From NCBI RefSeq assembly GCF_024296665.1, contig NZ_CP100762.1, positions 1,860,001 to 1,924,000 of the forward strand: 64,000 bases of DNA. The letters run 5' to 3'. Position numbers and translations under genes: made by a program. The notes beneath the pieces were generated by a model. It was not told the origin of the DNA. It searched no databases and saw only the letters and a list, made by a program, of their open reading frames with translations. Below are positions 19,851 to 27,956 of the stretch, in pieces. This DNA is from Salinilacihabitans rarus. Lineage in GTDB: Archaea > Halobacteriota > Halobacteria > Halobacteriales > Natrialbaceae. How positions within the stretch are numbered: the first letter of the stretch is position 1; each line of letters starts with the position of its first letter.

Positions 19851-19860
19851 GAATAAAAAG
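19851..19860 (-). promoter_or_regulatory. TATA box of the GT4 gene
   Basis: On the minus strand the sequence reads CTTTTTATTC, centred ~26 bases upstream of the ATG at 19828. Transcription would then start at or one base before the start codon, a leaderless mRNA. Confidence 0.6.
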
Positions 19861-19953
19861 TCACTTCTTTCGTCGTCTCGCGGCGCCACGGGACCGTTCC
19901 CGGCCGTTCGCGACCGAATTTCGGACTCGCGGTCGCGGTCGCGGACGTCGCGG

Positions 19954-21168
19954 TCAGTCGGCTTCCTCGCCCGTCTCGACCGTCTGGGACTGTGCCACCT
20001 CGACGTTCTGGTGCTGTTTCACCTCGGCGTCCTCGGGCGCGTCGGCCTCGACGGTCTGTGTCTGGCTCACCTCGACGGTCTGGATCTGCTCGACTTCGAG
20101 TTTCCCGTCTTTCTTCTCGTCGTCCGTCCCGTCGTCGCCCTTCTTGTCGTCTTTCTTCGGCTGGTCTTTCTTCGGGGCCCGGTCTTTCTTTTTCTCCTCG
20201 ACCTGTCGGTCCTTCTTCTCCTCGTCTTTCTTCTCCTCGACTTGCCGATCCTTCTTCTTCTCGTCCTTCTTCTCAGCCGTATCCTTCTTCTCGTCCTTGC
20301 GATCCTTCTGTTCGACTTGTCGGTCCTTCTTCTCAGCCGTATCCTTCTTCTCGTCCTTGCGATCCTTCTGTTCGACTTGCCGGTCTTCCTTCTCGTCTTT
20401 CCGCTCGACGGTCTTCTCGACCGCTTCGTCTTCTTTCTCGACTTTCCTGTCGCCGTCTTTCTTCTCCACTCGGTCGACCGTCTCTTTCGCGGGCTTCTCG
20501 GTCGTCTCGACGTCGATTTTCGTCTCCGTCACCACCTTCCGGTCGGGCTTCTCGACCTGCTTCGCGCCGTCGGCGGCGAAACACGCGCCGGCGAGCACGA
20601 GAACCTGCGCGTCCGCCTTCGTCGTCGCCGCTGACGTGACGACGGCCAGAGGAGCCGCGTCCGCGTCGGCCGCGCCGTCGATCGACCCCGACCACGCGTC
20701 GCCGCCGACGTCGAGGAACGTCACCGGGACGTCCGCGCCGCCGCCGTCGGCCGCTCCCGCGCCGCGGTCGAGCGACCGGGCGGTCGCGCCGTCGAAGACA
20801 CACTGGACCCGCTCCCCGTCGGCCTCCGCGGCGACGACGAGGTCCTGCACGCCGTCGCCGTCGACGTCGGCGAGGAGCCAGCCGTCGCCGACCTCGCCGT
20901 CGAGAGTCAGGTCGGCCCGCGAGGCGTCGAGGTCGCCGGCGTCCGACGGGCCGGTGAACAGGTGTATCGAGTCGACCTGCGTCGGCTCGACGTGGTCGAT
21001 CGGGACGTCGCGTTCGGCCGTCGAGTCGGCGTGGTCGGACGCCGCCGCGACGCCGGCGACGCCGACCGTCAGGCTGAGGGCCGTCAGTACGGTGACGAGG
21101 ACGGTCAGCCACGGCCGTCCGCGGTTCGACGTTCGATTCCCGCTCGGAGAATTCGCCGGTCGTATCAT
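19954..21168 (-). CDS. Secreted lysine/glutamate/aspartate-rich repeat protein, unknown
   Basis: 404 residues. An N-terminal signal peptide (WLTVLVTVLTALSLTVGVAG, ~20-40) is followed by AAASDHAD. Residues 95-115 contain ADVDGDGVQDLVVA, an FG-GAP/EF-hand-like calcium loop. Cys123 and Cys196 flank a predicted small domain. Residues ~203-355 are almost entirely K, E, D, R and Q, including two copies of a 20-residue unit (261-280 and 281-300, each holding DRQVEQKDRKDEKKDTAEK). The last 50 residues hold Q-x-Q-(T/N)-V-E motifs (IQTVEV, TQTVEA, HQNVEV, SQTVET). Such lysine density is very unusual for a haloarchaeon. No membrane anchor is visible. Function unknown. Confidence 0.72.
   Translation of the reverse strand: MIRPANSPSGNRTSNRGRPWLTVLVTVLTALSLTVGVAGVAAASDHADSTAERDVPIDHVEPTQVDSIHLFTGPSDAGDLDASRADLTLDGEVGDGWLLADVDGDGVQDLVVAAEADGERVQCVFDGATARSLDRGAGAADGGGADVPVTFLDVGGDAWSGSIDGAADADAAPLAVVTSAATTKADAQVLVLAGACFAADGAKQVEKPDRKVVTETKIDVETTEKPAKETVDRVEKKDGDRKVEKEDEAVEKTVERKDEKEDRQVEQKDRKDEKKDTAEKKDRQVEQKDRKDEKKDTAEKKDEKKKDRQVEEKKDEEKKDRQVEEKKKDRAPKKDQPKKDDKKGDDGTDDEKKDGKLEVEQIQTVEVSQTQTVEADAPEDAEVKQHQNVEVAQSQTVETGEEAD
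20265..20394. repeat. 60-bp tandem direct repeat in the lysine-rich secreted protein gene
   Basis: The 60-base blocks 20281-20340 and 20341-20400 are nearly identical over the first ~45 bases, and each is preceded by the same 16 bases (CCTTCTTCTCAGCCGT). The repeat encodes the 20-residue unit described for the gene. A 60-base unit keeps the frame, so copy number could vary. Confidence 0.85.
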
Positions 21169-21440
21169 AGCGTTCGTCGCTATTCGCGGCGGGAGTCGGG
21201 CTTTGTTATGCGCGCTGGACAGGGCGGCAATTATCCGTCGATTACCCTTCGTTTCCGTCCACACGCCACGAGCGGGAAGGGAGTTCGACCAAGTGACGGT
21301 TGATCGATCGTTCGAACGGTTCGAATCGGGGTTCGGACCGTTTCGAGGGCGGGACCGCGCCCGGAAATCGACCGCTACGGGAACCGGAGGTACGAGAGGT
21401 GCCAAAGCGATTTATGGTGTCGATTCGAGAGGGGTAGCGT

Positions 21441-23318
21441 ATGAGAACGTACAGCATCGAGCGCTATCTCAACGTCCGCAGCGCCTACGGGGCCTCGTTC
21501 GGTCCCGAGGGCGAGCGGCTCTCGTTTCTGATGGACACCACGGGCGTCCCGCAGGTCTGGACGCTCGACGGGCCCCGCGCGTGGCCCGAGCAGCGCACCT
21601 TCTCCGACGAGCGGGTCACCTTCGCCTCCTGGTCGCCCGAGCGGCCCGAACTGGTCTTCGGGATGGACGAGGGCGGCAACGAGCGCGCCCAGTTGTTCCG
21701 CCTCGACGCGGAGACGGGCGTCATCGAGGACCTGACGGCGATGCCCGACGCGAAACACCGCTGGGGCGGGTGGAGCCACGACGGCGAGCGGTTCGCGTTC
21801 ACCTCCAACCGGCGCGACGAGGCCGTCTTCGACGTCTACGTGCAGGGCCGGGACGAGACCGGCGACGCGGCCGAACTGATCCACGAGGGCGACGGCTGGC
21901 TCACCGTCGCCGGCTGGAGCCCCGACGACGGCCGGCTGCTCGTCTCGCAGGCGTACTCGAACTTCGATCAGGATCTCTACGTCCTCGACGTCGAGACCGG
22001 GGACCTCGACCACCTCACGCCCCACGAGGGCGACGTCCGCTACGGGAGCCCGTCGTGGGCACCCGACGGCGAGGGACTCTACCTCGTCACCGACGAGAGC
22101 ACGGACACGCTCTCCCTCGCGTACCTCGACCTCGACACGCGCGAGATCGAGACGGTCGCCGACGGAGAGGGGTGGAACGTCGACGGAATCGCACTCGACG
22201 ACGAGACCGGCCGGTTCGTCTACTCGCGCAACGTCGAGGGCTACACGGAACTCACGGTCGGCGCGTTCGACGACGACGAGCCGACGGCGTTCGAGACCTT
22301 CCCGAAGCCGGACCTCCCCGGCGGCGTCTCCGGCGGCGTGAGCTTCGGCCCCGATGCCGAACGGTTCGCGCTCTCGACGACCGGCGACACGGTCAACACG
22401 AACGTCTTCGTCGTCGACGTCGAGGAACTACGTTCCTCGGGCGGTGCGACGCAGTCACACGACGTCGAGACCGGCGCGGTCGAGCGGTGGACCGCCGCGC
22501 CGACGGCCGGCATCCCGCCCGAGACCTTCCGCGAGTCCGACCTCGTCCACGTCGAGAGCTTCGACGGGCTGGAGGTGCCGGGCTTTCTCGCGCTGCCCGA
22601 GGGAGACGAGGACGGCGGGGACGACACCGAGGGCGACGGCGCGCCCGTCGTCGTCGACATCCACGGCGGCCCCGAGAGCCAGCGCCGGCCGTCGTTCTCC
22701 AGCGTCAAGCAGTACTTCCTGGACCGCGGCTACGCCTACTTCGAGCCCAACGTCCGCGGCTCGTCGGGCTACGGGAGCGAGTACGCGAGCCTCGACGACG
22801 TCGAGAACCGGATGGACTCGGTCGCCGACGTCGCCGCCTGCGTCGAGTGGCTCGGCGACCACCCCGCGATCGATCCCGACCGCGTCGTCGCCATGGGCGG
22901 CTCCTACGGCGGGTTCATGGTGCTCGCCTCGCTCACCGAGTACCCCGAGCTGTGGGCCGCGGGCGTCGACGTCGTCGGCATCGCCAACTTCGTCACCTTC
23001 CTCGAGAACACGGGCGACTGGCGTCGCGCGCTCCGGGAGGCGGAGTACGGCTCGCTGGAGGACGACCGCGAGTTCCTCGAGTCCATCTCGCCGATCAACA
23101 ACGTCGACCGCATCGAGGCACCGCTGTTCGTCCTCCACGGCGAGAACGACCCCCGCGTCCCCGTCGGCGAGGCCGAACAGATCGTCGAGGAGGCCCGCGA
23201 GCGGGGCGTACCGGTGCGCAAACTGCTCTTCGAGGACGAGGGCCACGGCTTCTCGAAGCTGGAGAACCGCATCGAGGCCTACTCCGAAATCGCCGCCTTC
23301 CTCGACGAACACGTCTGA
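21441..23318 (+). CDS. S9-family serine peptidase (acylaminoacyl/dipeptidyl peptidase-like)
   Basis: 625 residues. Residues ~1-370 form a beta-propeller of repeated blades (for example GGWSHDGERFAFTSNRRDE, AGWSPDDGRLLVS, PSWAPDGEGLYLV). Residues ~380-625 are the alpha/beta hydrolase: oxyanion loop DIHGGPESQ, nucleophile serine in MGGSYGGFM (~490), acid in HGENDPRVPV (~570), histidine in EGHGFSKLEN (~600). It cleaves short peptides in the cytoplasm; no signal peptide is seen. Residues ~329-343 are an insertion bounded by 9-base direct repeats inside the propeller (see findings). Single gene. Confidence 0.92.
   Translation: MRTYSIERYLNVRSAYGASFGPEGERLSFLMDTTGVPQVWTLDGPRAWPEQRTFSDERVTFASWSPERPELVFGMDEGGNERAQLFRLDAETGVIEDLTAMPDAKHRWGGWSHDGERFAFTSNRRDEAVFDVYVQGRDETGDAAELIHEGDGWLTVAGWSPDDGRLLVSQAYSNFDQDLYVLDVETGDLDHLTPHEGDVRYGSPSWAPDGEGLYLVTDESTDTLSLAYLDLDTREIETVADGEGWNVDGIALDDETGRFVYSRNVEGYTELTVGAFDDDEPTAFETFPKPDLPGGVSGGVSFGPDAERFALSTTGDTVNTNVFVVDVEELRSSGGATQSHDVETGAVERWTAAPTAGIPPETFRESDLVHVESFDGLEVPGFLALPEGDEDGGDDTEGDGAPVVVDIHGGPESQRRPSFSSVKQYFLDRGYAYFEPNVRGSSGYGSEYASLDDVENRMDSVADVAACVEWLGDHPAIDPDRVVAMGGSYGGFMVLASLTEYPELWAAGVDVVGIANFVTFLENTGDWRRALREAEYGSLEDDREFLESISPINNVDRIEAPLFVLHGENDPRVPVGEAEQIVEEARERGVPVRKLLFEDEGHGFSKLENRIEAYSEIAAFLDEHV
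22416..22469. repeat. 9-bp direct repeats flanking a 36-bp in-frame insert in the S9 peptidase gene
   Basis: GACGTCGAG at 22416-22424 is repeated exactly at 22461-22469. A perfect hairpin with 8-base arms CGAGGAAC and GTTCCTCG and a 3-base loop spans 22421-22439, across the left junction. Deleting one repeat plus the 36 bases gives VVDVETGAVERW, the usual propeller blade sequence. This looks like an insertion with a target-site duplication. Confidence 0.8.
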
Positions 23319-23340
23319 CCGGGTCCGGGACGGACCGCGC

Positions 23341-24402
23341 TCAGCCGATGACGCCCGTCTTCGTCGCCACCTCGCGGGCGGCGCGTTCGTTCATGCCGTC
23401 GCCGAGGATCGTGTAGCGGTCGCGGATCTCGTGGCAGGTCGAGAGCGACTCGACGACGGTCTCGTCGTCGATGCCGAGTTCCGCGGCGGTCGTCGGCGCG
23501 TCGAGGCTGGCGAGGGCGTCGCGGATGTCCCGCCAGATGCCGCGCTCGCCGCCGTGGAGGTAGGCGGTCATGATCGCGCCGACGCCGACCTGGTGGCCGT
23601 GTAGCGCCGCTCCCGGCGCCAGCCGGTCGAGTTGGTGCGAGAAGAGGTGCTCGGCGCCGCTGGCCGGCCGCGAGGAGTTGGCGATGCTCATCGCGACGCC
23701 CGAGGACATGAGCGCCTTCGTGACGACCCACGCGGACTCCTCGAGTCCCGGTCGGATGAGGTCGGCGTTGTCGACGAGAATCTCGGCGGTCATCTCCGAG
23801 AGCGCGGCGGCGTACTCGGAGTACTCGGCGTTTTTCAGCCGGCGGGCCAGCCGCCAGTCCATCACGGCGGTGTAGTTCGAGATGATGTCCGCACAGCCGG
23901 CGGTCGTCAGCTCCCAGGGGGCGTTCGCGAGGATTTCGGTGTCGGCGACGACCGCGAGCGGCGGCTCGGCCGCGACGCTGTGGCGGGTGTCGCCCTCGGG
24001 GACGGAGCCGCGGTTGCTGACGATGCCGTCGTGGCTCGCCGCGGTCGGCACCGAGAGAAAGCCCATATCGAGGTGGTCGCTCGCCATCTTCGCGATGTCG
24101 ATGGCCTTCCCGCCGCCGATGCCGACGAGGTAGGAGGCCCCCTCGGCCTCGGCCGTCTCGATGACCTCCTCGACGGCGCCGAACGTCGCCTCCTCGACGG
24201 TGACCAGCGTGGGGTCGAGCCCCGCGGCCTCGAAGTCGGCGGCGATCGGGTCGGCGGCGACCTCCCGTGGCGTCGGACTCGTGACGAACAGCGGTCGTCC
24301 CTGCAGGTGGAGGTCGTCGACCACGTCGACGGTTTGCGAGCGGACGCCGTGGCCGACGACGACGTTTCGCGGCAGACGGATCCACGTCGACTTCTCGAAC
24401 AT
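23341..24402 (-). CDS. egsA: sn-glycerol-1-phosphate dehydrogenase
   Basis: 353 residues, the expected length. It reduces dihydroxyacetone phosphate to sn-glycerol-1-phosphate, the enantiomer used only in archaeal membrane lipids. Landmarks: FEKSTWIRLPRNVVVGHGV at the start, NAD-binding GIGGGKAIDIAKMA near 95, SVPTAASHDGIVSNRGSV near 118 (metal ligand Asp), and SGAEHLFSHQLDR and ALHGHQVGVGAI with the zinc-binding histidines. The ATG at 24402 directly starts the conserved N-terminus. Convergent with the S9 peptidase gene, 22 bases apart. Confidence 0.96.
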   Translation of the reverse strand: MFEKSTWIRLPRNVVVGHGVRSQTVDVVDDLHLQGRPLFVTSPTPREVAADPIAADFEAAGLDPTLVTVEEATFGAVEEVIETAEAEGASYLVGIGGGKAIDIAKMASDHLDMGFLSVPTAASHDGIVSNRGSVPEGDTRHSVAAEPPLAVVADTEILANAPWELTTAGCADIISNYTAVMDWRLARRLKNAEYSEYAAALSEMTAEILVDNADLIRPGLEESAWVVTKALMSSGVAMSIANSSRPASGAEHLFSHQLDRLAPGAALHGHQVGVGAIMTAYLHGGERGIWRDIRDALASLDAPTTAAELGIDDETVVESLSTCHEIRDRYTILGDGMNERAAREVATKTGVIG

Positions 24403-24533
24403 ATCGTCACCCAGGCGGACGGGATATAAAGCCGTTCCCGTACCCGGTGGCCGACGCCCGCGACCGCCGGTTCCGGGCGACCGGACCGTCACGACGCGGG
24501 AATCGGGTCGCGTCTTCGGACGTGAACCCGCGG

Positions 24534-25580
24534 TCAGACCGTGTCGAGGATTCCGAGCACCCGTTCTTCGGCCTCGCGGCCGGGGTCGTGCTCGCTCCCG
24601 TCGCGGTCGCTCTCGACGTGTTCCTCGACGGTCGCTTCCATCGCCTCGTCGAGCGGCGTCGACTCCCAGCCGAGGGCGGCGAGTTTCGCCGTCGAGAGGA
24701 CGTGCGGGTAGTCCCGGTAGAGGACGTAGTCGTCGGGCGAGAGGGCGCCGGCCCCGAGTTCGCGCGGGCCGGCGTGGACGACCTCGACGTCGGTCGCTCC
24801 CGGTTCGCTCCGCTCACCGCTCTCGTTCTCCGTGGCGCGTGGCGTCACGCGGTCGAGCGCGTCCGCGATCAGTTCGACCATCTCGTCGAGGGTGACGAGT
24901 CGTCGGTCGCCGACGTTGTAGGCCTCGCCGGGGTCGCCCCGTTCGGCGACGACCCGGAGCGCGCTGGCGACGTCCGCGACGTAGGCGCGGTGCCAGACGT
25001 TGGTGCCGTCCCCGGGGACGATCACGCGGTCGTAGTTGCGGACGCGGTCGATCCAGAAGTCGAGGCGTTCGGTGTAGTCGTACGGGCCGTAGACGATACA
25101 GGGGCGGACGGCCATCGCGTTCACGCCGCGGTCGGCGGCCGCGAAGACCGCGCGGTCGCCCTCCGCCTTCCGGTTGCCGTAGGTCGCCCCGGAGTCGTCG
25201 GTCGCCTGCTCCGTGCTGCAGGGGCGCAGCGGCGTCTCGCCCTCGCGTTTGGGGATCTCCTCGCGGCCGTAGGCGTCGCCGCTCGAAACGTAGACGTACG
25301 CCTCGCAGTCGGCGAATATCTCGGTCGCGGCGCGGACGTCCTTCGGGTAGTAGGCGACGCAGTCGAAGACGGCGTCGGGGTCGACCGCCTCGGCGGCGGC
25401 TTCCAGCGCCGAGTCGTTCGTCCGGTCGCCCTCGTGGCGGTCGACGCGGTCGTCGTCCGCGAACGGATCGTCGTGGTTTCCGCGGTTGAAGATCGTCACG
25501 TCGTAGTCGTGGTCGAGGAGTTCGGAGACCAGGTGGCGGCCGATGAATCGGGTGCCGCCGACGACGAGTGCGCTGTCCAT
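24534..25580 (-). CDS. NAD-dependent epimerase/dehydratase, extended SDR family
   Basis: 348 residues. The Rossmann motif is unusual, VGGTRFIGRHL at 7-17 (GGTxFIG), as in the CSP41-like branch of extended SDRs. YVSSGDAYG gives the serine region and TYGNRKAEGDRA the YxxxK pair. The C-terminal domain has GDGTNVWHRAYVADVA and YNVGDRRLVTLDEMV. It acts on a nucleotide sugar or related substrate, not identifiable here. Residues ~244-266 (within VTPRATENESGERSEPGAT) look inserted relative to relatives, and the DNA there holds a perfect hairpin at 24836-24851. The ATG at 25580 sits right before DSALVVGGTRF. Confidence 0.85.
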   Translation of the reverse strand: MDSALVVGGTRFIGRHLVSELLDHDYDVTIFNRGNHDDPFADDDRVDRHEGDRTNDSALEAAAEAVDPDAVFDCVAYYPKDVRAATEIFADCEAYVYVSSGDAYGREEIPKREGETPLRPCSTEQATDDSGATYGNRKAEGDRAVFAAADRGVNAMAVRPCIVYGPYDYTERLDFWIDRVRNYDRVIVPGDGTNVWHRAYVADVASALRVVAERGDPGEAYNVGDRRLVTLDEMVELIADALDRVTPRATENESGERSEPGATDVEVVHAGPRELGAGALSPDDYVLYRDYPHVLSTAKLAALGWESTPLDEAMEATVEEHVESDRDGSEHDPGREAEERVLGILDTV

Positions 25581-25688
25581 ACTCGCACCTCGCCCGTCCA
25601 CCCCAAAACGGTGACGAACACGGCGAGGGAAACGGGCCGACGGCGGGGTGGGGGTTCTTTTTCGTCGCCCGTGGTAGGGCGCCCCGCC

Positions 25689-26708
25689 ATGACGCGACCA
25701 GCCCGGGCCGATCGCGGCGCCGGACGGTACCGACGCTGTGACTACTGCGGCTACACGCTCCCGACCGAACCCCACCGGGGCGAGCGGGGGCTGTTCTGCT
25801 CGACGCACTGTCTCGAAGCCGGCGAACCGAACGAAGACGAGGGAAGCGACGAGGCCCCGGAGAGCGTCCTCGAACACGACGCCTACAAGCGCTTCGCCAC
25901 CGGCGTCGAGCCGCTCGACGCGCTCGCGCCGAACGGCCTCCCGGCGGACGCGCTGGTCTTGCTCTCCGGCGAGGAGGGGACCCGCCGGGCGGAGCTATCG
26001 ACCGAACTCGTCTGGCGCGCCCTCGAACGCGGGGAACGGGCCGTCCTCGTCGCCGCCGCCGACCCGCCGGTGGCCGCCCTCGAACGGTTCTTCGCGGCCG
26101 ACTGGAACGTCCTGCCGGCGCTGGAGGACGACCGGCTTCGCGTCCTCGACTGCTTCACCGGTCGACTCGACGACCGCGAGGGCTACCTCGCGAGCCGAAA
26201 CGAGTGGGGGCAGTTCGTGGCCGACGTCGCGGGCGACGGGATCGTCGAGGTGAGCGACCCCGACGACGGCCGCGAGGTGGCGGACGCGCTCGTCCGGACC
26301 CTCGACGACCTCGAGATGACCGAGACGGGGCTGGTCGCGGTCGACTCGCTCGACGCGCTGCTCCGCGACGGGTCGGTTCGCGACGTCCTCGCGGAGGTCC
26401 GCGCGACGGTCTGCAAGGCGCGGTACGTCCCGGTCGCCGCGGGCGCGACCGCCGGCGGCGACGCGGCGGCCCGCGTCGGCGAGTACGCGTTCGACGCGGT
26501 CGTCGACCTGCGGCTGACCGACCGCCTCGCGCCGGAGGCGCGGCTCAAACGCCTCGGGATCAGGAAGCTGACCGGCGCGAGCCACCGGCCCCGCTGGCTC
26601 GCCTACGAGTACGCGCCCGAGCGGGGGCTGTTCTCGTTCGACCCGGAGACGGAGACCGAGCGCGTCTACGACATCGTCGGCCCCGGCCGGCCCGTCGACG
26701 CCCGCTGA
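25689..26708 (+). CDS. RecA/RAD55-fold protein with N-terminal zinc finger and degenerate Walker A
   Basis: 339 residues. Residues 15-45 form a treble-clef-like zinc finger: CDYCGYTLP, then FCSTHCLEAG (CxxC...CxxxC). Residues ~65-339 follow the RAD55/KaiC-like RecA fold: FATGVEPLDALAPNGLP, a P-loop position that reads SGEEGTRRAEL instead of GxxGxGKT/S, and a Walker B-like TGLVAVDSLDALL near 215. The lysine and the following Thr/Ser of the P-loop are missing, so ATP hydrolysis is doubtful. Haloarchaea have such proteins annotated as RecA-like or DUF7125 (from memory). Role unknown, possibly regulatory. Confidence 0.8.
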   Translation: MTRPARADRGAGRYRRCDYCGYTLPTEPHRGERGLFCSTHCLEAGEPNEDEGSDEAPESVLEHDAYKRFATGVEPLDALAPNGLPADALVLLSGEEGTRRAELSTELVWRALERGERAVLVAAADPPVAALERFFAADWNVLPALEDDRLRVLDCFTGRLDDREGYLASRNEWGQFVADVAGDGIVEVSDPDDGREVADALVRTLDDLEMTETGLVAVDSLDALLRDGSVRDVLAEVRATVCKARYVPVAAGATAGGDAAARVGEYAFDAVVDLRLTDRLAPEARLKRLGIRKLTGASHRPRWLAYEYAPERGLFSFDPETETERVYDIVGPGRPVDAR

Positions 26709-26743
26709 CCGCCCGCCGGCGACCATGCAGGCCCACGCTCCGG

Positions 26744-26750
26744 TTTTATT
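26744..26750 (+). promoter_or_regulatory. Candidate TATA box for the RG-rich protein gene
   Basis: TTTTATT in an otherwise GC-rich gap of 115 bases. It would start transcription near 26775, giving a leader of about 50 bases that contains the pyrimidine/adenine run CCACCACACACCACC just before the ATG. That run has no Shine-Dalgarno sequence. Confidence 0.4.
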
Positions 26751-26823
26751 CCCGCGTCGGGCGTAGCCGTGACGCTGTAGCGGCGCCGAGCGACTGCTCC
26801 GACGTCGACCACCACACACCACC

Positions 26824-27900
26824 ATGAACGACCGACACGACAGCGACCGACGGGACCGAGACCGTCGGCACCGACGGGAGGCGGAGGGCGGAACGAACGA
26901 CCGCCACCGGGGCGGCCGCGACCGGCCCGAGGGCAAGCGCGGCTGGCTACACGGCCTGTTCGACCGCGGCGAGGACCGCGACGAGGGTCGCTCCGGCCGG
27001 CGGCGACGGGGCGGCGGCGAGTTCCACCGCGAGGAGACGCCCTACGGCCAGCCCGGCTGGAGCGAGCCACCGGACGAGCGCTACGAGCGAGAGCGGTGGC
27101 CGGAGGAGCAGCGAGGGGGCGAAGGCCCGTACGAGCGAGGCGGGTGGGAAAGCCACCGAGAGGAGCGAGCGGAGCGAGGCGGCGGAGGCGGCGACCACCG
27201 CGGCCGACGGGAGTACGAGGGTCGCGAGCGGGGGCGTGGCCAGCGGTCCCAGCAGGACCTCCGCTACGGCGGCGAGAGCCGGCGACGGGCGTCCGAGCGC
27301 GAGTCCGGGGGCCGCCGCGAGCGGGGCGGCGGCCGGTCGGGCCGACGCGAGGGGAGTCGCCGCGGCCGCCACGAGGACCGCGGCGAGGAGCGCCACGAGG
27401 GCCGTGACCGTGACCGCCGCGAGCGGCGGGCCGCCCGCGAGTTCGGCCAGGGGAGCCAGCAGCGACGCGCCGGCCGGCGGGCGGGCGGCGAGTTCGGTCA
27501 GGGCAGCCAGCAGCGGCGAGGCGACCGGCGCACCGACGAGCGCCGCGGCCGGGGCACCGACGAGTGGGGTCGCCGCGGCGACCGCGAGTTCGGCGAGGAC
27601 CGCGGCCGGACCGAGCGGCGGCCGGACCGCGACGTCGACGAGGGGCGCGGCCGGCGACGCGAGGGCGGACACGACATGCAGGGCGGCGGCTTCGACCGCT
27701 CGCGGTCGGCCCGCACCGGCCTCCAGTCCGAACGTCCGCGCGACGAGGGCGGCGACTGGGCCGAGGGCGAAAGCGAGAGCGAGGGCGGCCGCGCCGGACG
27801 CGGCGTCGGCGAGGGGCGCTCGCGCGACCGGGACCGGAACCGCGACGAGGACGTGAGCAACCGGCGCCACGTCCACGACCGGGACGAGGACCGGCAGTAG
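26824..27900 (+). CDS. Arginine/glycine/acid-rich intrinsically disordered protein
   Basis: 358 residues of extreme composition: Arg, Gly, Glu and Asp make up the great majority, with few hydrophobic residues. The N-terminus is a run of alternating charges (DRRDRDRRHRRE). One short hydrophobic patch, KRGWLHGLFDRGED (~38-51), stands out. RG/RGG-type pairs occur throughout, and EFGQGSQQRR occurs twice (~200-225). Codon choice (GAC, GAG, CGC, GGC) fits a real gene. The opposite strand also has a long open frame (26947-27876), but that is the expected shadow of this composition. RGG-rich proteins in other domains bind RNA or form condensates; any such role here is inference. Confidence 0.68.
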   Translation: MNDRHDSDRRDRDRRHRREAEGGTNDRHRGGRDRPEGKRGWLHGLFDRGEDRDEGRSGRRRRGGGEFHREETPYGQPGWSEPPDERYERERWPEEQRGGEGPYERGGWESHREERAERGGGGGDHRGRREYEGRERGRGQRSQQDLRYGGESRRRASERESGGRRERGGGRSGRREGSRRGRHEDRGEERHEGRDRDRRERRAAREFGQGSQQRRAGRRAGGEFGQGSQQRRGDRRTDERRGRGTDEWGRRGDREFGEDRGRTERRPDRDVDEGRGRRREGGHDMQGGGFDRSRSARTGLQSERPRDEGGDWAEGESESEGGRAGRGVGEGRSRDRDRNRDEDVSNRRHVHDRDEDRQ

Positions 27901-27956
27901 CGCCCGCCGACCCCGAACCGCCGCCGTTTTTGCGCCGCGGGCTTCGACACGTCGTC

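Noticed and set aside
20265-20400. CRISPR-like pattern in the lysine-rich gene
   Set aside because: The repeats are contiguous 60-base coding repeats without spacers; no cas genes lie nearby.
26947-27876. Long Ala/Val/Leu-rich open frame on the minus strand opposite the RG-rich gene
   Set aside because: It is the antisense product of Arg/Gly/acid codons in GC-rich DNA, lacks membrane-protein features such as charged loops, and the plus-strand frame has the better codon pattern, start context and upstream TATA box.
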